Shown piece by piece: positions 60,096 to 64,000 of a DNA stretch of 64,000 nt. The stretch is from assembly GCA_032718475.1 (NCBI GenBank), contig JAUCBJ010002196.1, positions 18,299-82,298 of the forward strand, given 5' to 3'. The notes under the pieces are model-generated. The model had not been told where the DNA came from. It was given only the letters and a program-made list of their open reading frames with translations, and did no database searches. Each line of letters opens with the position of its first letter. The first letter of the stretch is position 1. Origin of the DNA: Nemertoderma westbladi (taxonomy: Eukaryota > Xenacoelomorpha > Nemertodermatida > Nemertodermatidae). A program made the translations under genes and the position numbers.

Positions 60096-60286
60096 CAATA
60101 TGGAATAAAGTACACCAACAATATATAAATAGACAAATAAAAACGAATACACCCAAAAATAAGCTGAGGGATATTATTCTCCTGACAATGAATTGAAATT
60201 TTTACAATATTTACTAAACATATAGCGGCTACTGCACAATAAACAACCAGGGGATACAATATTGAATACGGTTGTGAGGAGGGGAT
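60096..60286. other. AT-rich DNA, no gene seen
   Basis: No feature recognised. Confidence 0.5.
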
Positions 60287-60312
60287 GGGGGGGGGGGGGG
60301 GGGGGGGGGGGG
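60287..60312 (+). repeat. G26 homopolymer
   Basis: Uninterrupted run of 26 G after GAGGAGGGGAT. The exact length is doubtful for any sequencing method. Confidence 0.9.
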
Positions 60313-60443
60313 TTAAATCGTAGATTATGTACCCAATGGCCCTAAATCAACAAATAGAATAGCAAAATAAAGTTTACAGTAAGAAAACAAATAGTGTAAA
60401 GAATCTGTGGCCTTTTCCAACAAATTGGGAACCAATTACAGTA

Positions 60444-60580
60444 TTTAGGGCTCAACTTAGAACGGCTACATCTCCAATTAGTGAGACATTTAGGGCTCAA
60501 CTTAGAACGGCTACATCTCCAATTAGTGAGACATTTAGAGCTCAACTTAGAACGGCTACATCTCCAATTAGTGAGACATT
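60444..60580. repeat. 45-bp tandem repeat x3
   Basis: Three copies of a unit beginning TTTAGGGCTCAACTTAGAAC and ending ATTAGTGAGACA, differing at one or two bases. Confidence 0.9.
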
Positions 60581-61014
60581 TTCCAAGAGTATCAGAAACC
60601 TGAAACCTTTAATGTTTTGGCATCTGACAGATCGGCCTTCCATAGCAGCTGTGCTTTTTATCTTTTAGATGATAACTGGAGATTTTCATGGGGATTATTA
60701 TGTGTATGAGAGATTCTAGTAGATTTTAACCTTTTTTTAACAAATTGTTCTTTAACAGCAAAAAGTTGATTGAAGTAGAGAAAATTACCATCATATTTTT
60801 GAGAGTAGCACATTAGCTACATAGAGAAGCACATTAGCTACATTAGCTACATAGCGTAATGACAATCGCTTTTATAAAGCACTCGCTTCGCTCATAGAAA
60901 TACTATATTGGGGGGTCAGAGACTCAGAGGGCTAAAAGTGACACTATATTTACAAAATTACGTTGATAGGCCTAGTTATATGACGAGTCTGGGCTGGGTA
61001 CATAAAAGCATACA
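60581..61014. other. intergenic DNA downstream of the V-ATPase gene
   Basis: No gene. A short CACATTAGCTACAT motif is repeated three times near 60810-60860. Confidence 0.5.
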
Positions 61015-61020
61015 TTTATT
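61015..61020 (-). promoter_or_regulatory. polyadenylation signal of the V-ATPase a gene
   Basis: TTTATT on the plus strand reads AATAAA on the gene strand, about 40 bp past the stop codon, implying a very short 3' UTR. Confidence 0.65.
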
Positions 61021-61060
61021 TACCGGTAACGCAAATATACTAAACAATATCCGCTGTCAA

Positions 61061-62216
61061 TCACTCATCCAAAGTTTCTAGAATCGCGTTAAAACTAAAG
61101 GGAGTGAAGGCGGATCCGGTGCCCACGTAGAACTTGGACTGGAACTCGACCCAGTGGAGACGGAGGGTGTGGAGGAAGGCCGAGAGGCCCTCCATAACGA
61201 GGAGGATGATGACGGTGGCTATGGCCCAGCCGACGAACACGAAGAACGTGAGAACCGCGCCGAGGTAGGTTGAGGAGGCGATCCCTATGCGGAGGACCAT
61301 GTCCCACAGGACTTCGGAGAGCTCGGCGTGAGCGAGACTCAAAGCCCAGAGTCGGAGGTAGGACGCCGTGTGCGAGATGCAGGACAAGCAGTACTCGATG
61401 GTGTGGATAGTGGAGTGGATCATCGTCTCCCCGATATCGAAGGATTCCTCCGCCTCCTCGGAGCACTCCTCTCGGAACTCCTCCGGCCCGGAGGAAGCCA
61501 CTCCCAACTCGTCCTCGTCCACGATGTTGACGCGCTCCTCCGAGCTGTGGATGACAGCTCGAACGTTCCTGGCCGTGACTCCGTCCCCGAGCTTGTGGAG
61601 GTTCTTGTTGCGCATCCAGAGGATGGCCGGCTTCATCAGCAGCATCCAGGGGACACAGAGCACCGCCACAATCAGCAGCAAGGTCTCCACGCCCTGCTGA
61701 CCCGGGTACAACGGGAGAATGTGGGACTTCAGAAGGAACATGTCGATGAGGGTGATGAGGAGGCTGGGAGCTACAGACGAGGTGGTTGAGTCGAAGGCCA
61801 GCCACTTAATAAAGATCATAACGACAAGGTACCCCATGATAGCGACGAGAAAGACAAGCTGTGGGATGAACTCACCGAACACGTTGAGGGGTTTCTTGAA
61901 GTAAGAGTGGTTGAGGAAACTGAGGATCACTCCGAAGATCATCTGGGCGACGCCGAGGATGATCGACAACTTCATCTTGTAGGAGTTGAGGAAAACGATC
62001 TGGTTCTTGGAAATGTTCCAGATGGGATCGATGCCAATTGGGTAAGGAGACCCGGTTTGGAATGTGACCGCCGGGTTCAGTTGGATAGTGGATGTGGTTC
62101 GCAGTGTCTCCATGGTCACGTTCATCTTCTCGCGGGTTTCTGCGAGACTCCAGGAGGAGCCGAAGATGTTTAACGATTTGGAGAAGCAATCGTTGTAGAG
62201 GAGGCCAGTGTAGACG
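61061..62216 (-). CDS. ATP6V0A: V-type proton ATPase 116-kDa subunit a, terminal exon (C-terminal ~384 residues)
   Basis: Membrane half of subunit a of the V0 sector, which forms the proton half-channels beside the rotating c-ring in lysosomes, endosomes and other acidic compartments. The exon starts in the conserved VYTGLLYNDCFSKSLN segment, then FGSSWS, GIDPIWN, FLNSYKMKLSIILG, YFKKPLNVFGEFIPQ, LCVPWMLLMKP, an acidic cytoplasmic loop, HTIEYCLSCISHTASYLRLWALSLAHAELSEVLW and EGLSAFLHTLRLHWVEFQSKFYVGTG (cut here into the motifs ASYLRLWALSLAHAEL and HTLRLHWVEF). The two conserved Arg needed for proton transfer, in YLRLWALS and LRLHWVEF, sit about 97 and 33 residues from the C-terminus. The acceptor TTTATACATTACAG precedes the exon, so an open frame running on to 62302 is intron. 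The exon is GC-rich, unlike its AT-rich surroundings. The N-terminal half lies beyond the window. Which vertebrate paralogue it matches is not decidable. Confidence 0.95.
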
Positions 62217-62956
62217 CTGTAATGTATAAAGGTATCAATAAACCCATCAACACATAAAGTAAAAATACATTTTCTTCGGTCGTGGCCAGGGATTACGCAC
62301 AAAGTCTGACGACTTATTTACTGTGCCCAAATTCGAACACTCAAGTTAGTTACAATTAATTTGTGGGACGAGCTACGAAGCGAGACAGCCTTTAGCATAT
62401 GGGTACCATTAACGAGTTGTCTGTCGTGGTCGTCCGTCGTGAATTTTTGAGCGCTAATAACTCGGTTCTTACATTGATCAAATTAAACCAACCTTGGTAC
62501 TGGTACGTACGTATGTAGTCCGTCAAAGGTTTAGAAAGAATCTGAAGGTTGGTCAAATACGAACGAACGCAACGAGGTTTGCAGTGGATACGAGTATCCA
62601 TCTGCCATAAATCAGCTGTTACTCGCCCATGTTGCGAGACTTTGCATGGTTATAAAGGTCGTCAGTCTGCGTTTGGGAAATTTGAGTTTGACAACGTTTG
62701 ACAAAACAGGACGAGTGCAACGAAGTTAATGAAGGAGGAGAAGATTATTGTAAAAATAAAAATGTCATGCTTAACTTAAATAGCCATAGTTAGTAGTTTT
62801 ACAAATGACAGTTAAAGTGTAAAAGGGAGAACTGAAATGGATCTCTGTTTTTTACAACCAGTTTAACGCAAACTGAAAGCATCACTCAATATATTTTTGG
62901 AAAGACAGTTTTCAAATATCTAATAAAGACTGGTATACTTTCTTATATAGCCGGTT
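62217..62956 (-). other. intron of the V-ATPase a gene (3' part, non-repeat portion)
   Basis: Starts with the acceptor dinucleotide AG (complement of 62217-62218) preceded by a weak pyrimidine tract. No other V-ATPase exon is visible up to the window end. It holds a dispersed repeat at 62340-62640 and then AT-rich DNA. Confidence 0.7.
62340..62640 (-). mobile_element. diverged dispersed repeat, copy 2
   Basis: On the minus strand: CAAGGTTGGTTTAATTTGATC, then ACCGAGTTATTAGCGCTCAA, GACAGACAACTCGTTAATGG and ACCCATATGCTAAAGG, in the same order as at 31440-31580 on the plus strand. The first motif is given here without its neighbouring bases. Limits are approximate. A 69-codon frame inside has no recognisable product. 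Confidence 0.6.
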
Positions 62957-64000
62957 ACCTAAACAACCCCATAAGGAGGACTTACTTACCTAAACAGCCC
63001 CATAAGGAGGACTTACTTACCTAAACAGCCCCATAAGGAGGACTTACTTACCTAAACAGCCCCATAAGGAGGACTTACTTACCTAAACAGCCCCATAAGG
63101 TGGATTTTCTTACCTAAACAGCCCCATAAGGTGGACTTACTTACCTAAACAGCCTCATAAGGAGGACTTACTTACCTAAACAGCCTCATAAGGAGGACTT
63201 ACTTACCTAAACAGCCCCATAAGGTGGACTTACTTACCTAAACAGCCCCATAAGGTGGACTTACTTACCTAAACAGCCCCATAAGGTGGACTTACTTACC
63301 TAAACAGCCCCATAAGGAGGACTTACTTACCTAAACAGCCCCATAAGGTGGACTTACTTACCTAAACAGCCCCATAAGGTGGACTTTCTTACCTAAACAG
63401 CCCCATAAGGTGGACTTTCTTACCTAAACAGCCCCATAAGGAGGACTTACTTACCTAAACAGCCCCATAAGGTGGACTTTCTTACCTAAACAGCCCCATA
63501 AGGTGGACTTACTTACCTAAACAGCCTCATAAGGAGGACTTACTTACCTAAACAGCCTCATAAGGAGGACTTACTTACCTAAACAGCCCCATAAGGAGGA
63601 CTTACTTACCTAAACAGCCCCATAAGGTGGACTTACTTACCTAAACAGCCCCATAAGGTGGACTTACTTACCTAAACAGCCCCATAAGGTGGACTTACTT
63701 ACCTAAACAGCCCCATAAGGTGGACTTACTTACCTAAACAGCCCCATAAGGTGGACTTACTTACCTAAACAGCCCATAAGGAGGACTTACTTACCTAAAC
63801 AGCCCCATAAGGTGGACTTACTTACCTAAACAGCCCCATAAGGTGGACTTACTTACCTAAACAGCCCCATAAGGAGGACTTACTTACCTAAACAGCCCCA
63901 TAAGGAGGACTTACTTACCTAAACAGCCCCATAAGGAGGACTTACTTACCTAAACAGCCCCATAAGGAGGACTTACTTACCTAAACAGCCCCATAAGGTG
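62957..64000 (-). repeat. 31-bp intronic minisatellite with a splice-donor consensus in each unit (~34 copies, runs off the window)
   Basis: Plus-strand unit TAAACAGCCCCATAAGG(A/T)GG followed by ACTTACTTACC. On the gene strand each unit reads CTGTTTAG then GTAAGTAAGT: a match to the AG|GTAAGT 5' splice site preceded by an acceptor-like TTTAG. Some units have GTAAGAAAGT, still donor-like. The variants A/T and C/T (CAGCCTCATAAGG) are the main differences between copies. Confidence 0.95.

Noticed and set aside
61328-61789. Forward-strand 153-residue frame opposite the V-ATPase exon
   Set aside because: A shadow of the GC-rich coding exon on the other strand, with no family resemblance.
62217-62302. 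Extension of the V-ATPase frame upstream to a Met at 62302
   Set aside because: The residues are unlike subunit a and lie upstream of a clear ACAG acceptor directly before the conserved VYTGLLYNDCFSKS segment; it is intron.

Overview
This window is eukaryotic nuclear DNA from an animal. It carries a V-ATPase subunit a exon with a clean splice acceptor, a complete CLN3/battenin-type lysosomal membrane protein gene, RTE-clade and other non-LTR retrotransposon fragments, and no bacterial gene organisation. The mix of retroelements, small inverted-repeat DNA elements and a tRNA-like/hammerhead repeat fits a marine invertebrate, but the sequence does not let me name a phylum. Most of the window (roughly three quarters) is tandemly repeated.

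Layout. (1) Positions 1-20678 are a satellite of about 900 copies of a 23-bp unit, built up by nested tandem duplications of 207, 276, about 712, about 2411, about 6137 and about 8410 bp. (2) At 20684-21207 lies a 5'-truncated non-LTR retrotransposon (minus strand). It is followed at once by 3.8 copies of a 412-bp tandem repeat (21208-22782), and then the 23-bp satellite resumes (22783-24180). On the minus strand each 412-bp unit carries a tRNA-like pol III promoter (A and B boxes) and, overlapping the B box, a complete type I hammerhead ribozyme motif. This cassette is framed by 21-nt inverted repeats. (3) 24184-32356 holds a decayed RTE reverse transcriptase fragment, four unrelated tandem arrays (units 31, 42, 221 and 61 bp) and AT-rich DNA with diverged dispersed repeats. 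(4) 32357-49260 and 52000-52310 are a 60/64-bp satellite with its own kilobase-scale duplications (1886, 4045 and 3420 bp). It is split by a 2.7-kb RTE retrotransposon (minus strand) with an intact reverse transcriptase domain but a damaged, 5'-truncated endonuclease. (5) 52368-53768 is an uninterrupted CLN3 gene (minus). (6) 53.8-60.6 kb holds two non-autonomous inverted-repeat elements, two arrays of a 30-bp unit and a G26 run. (7) 61061-62216 is the terminal exon of a V-ATPase subunit a gene (minus). The intron upstream runs past the window end and contains a 31-bp array in which every unit carries a consensus 5' splice site in the sense direction.

The two host genes both act at acidic endomembranes: the V-ATPase pumps protons into lysosomes and endosomes, and CLN3 is a lysosomal membrane protein. 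Both are on the minus strand about 7.3 kb apart, but nothing in the sequence shows joint regulation. The most interesting item is the hammerhead/tRNA-like 412-bp array, which looks like a retrozyme or Sm-alpha-like element able to give 412-nt self-cleaved monomers. The intronic array of repeated splice donors comes second.
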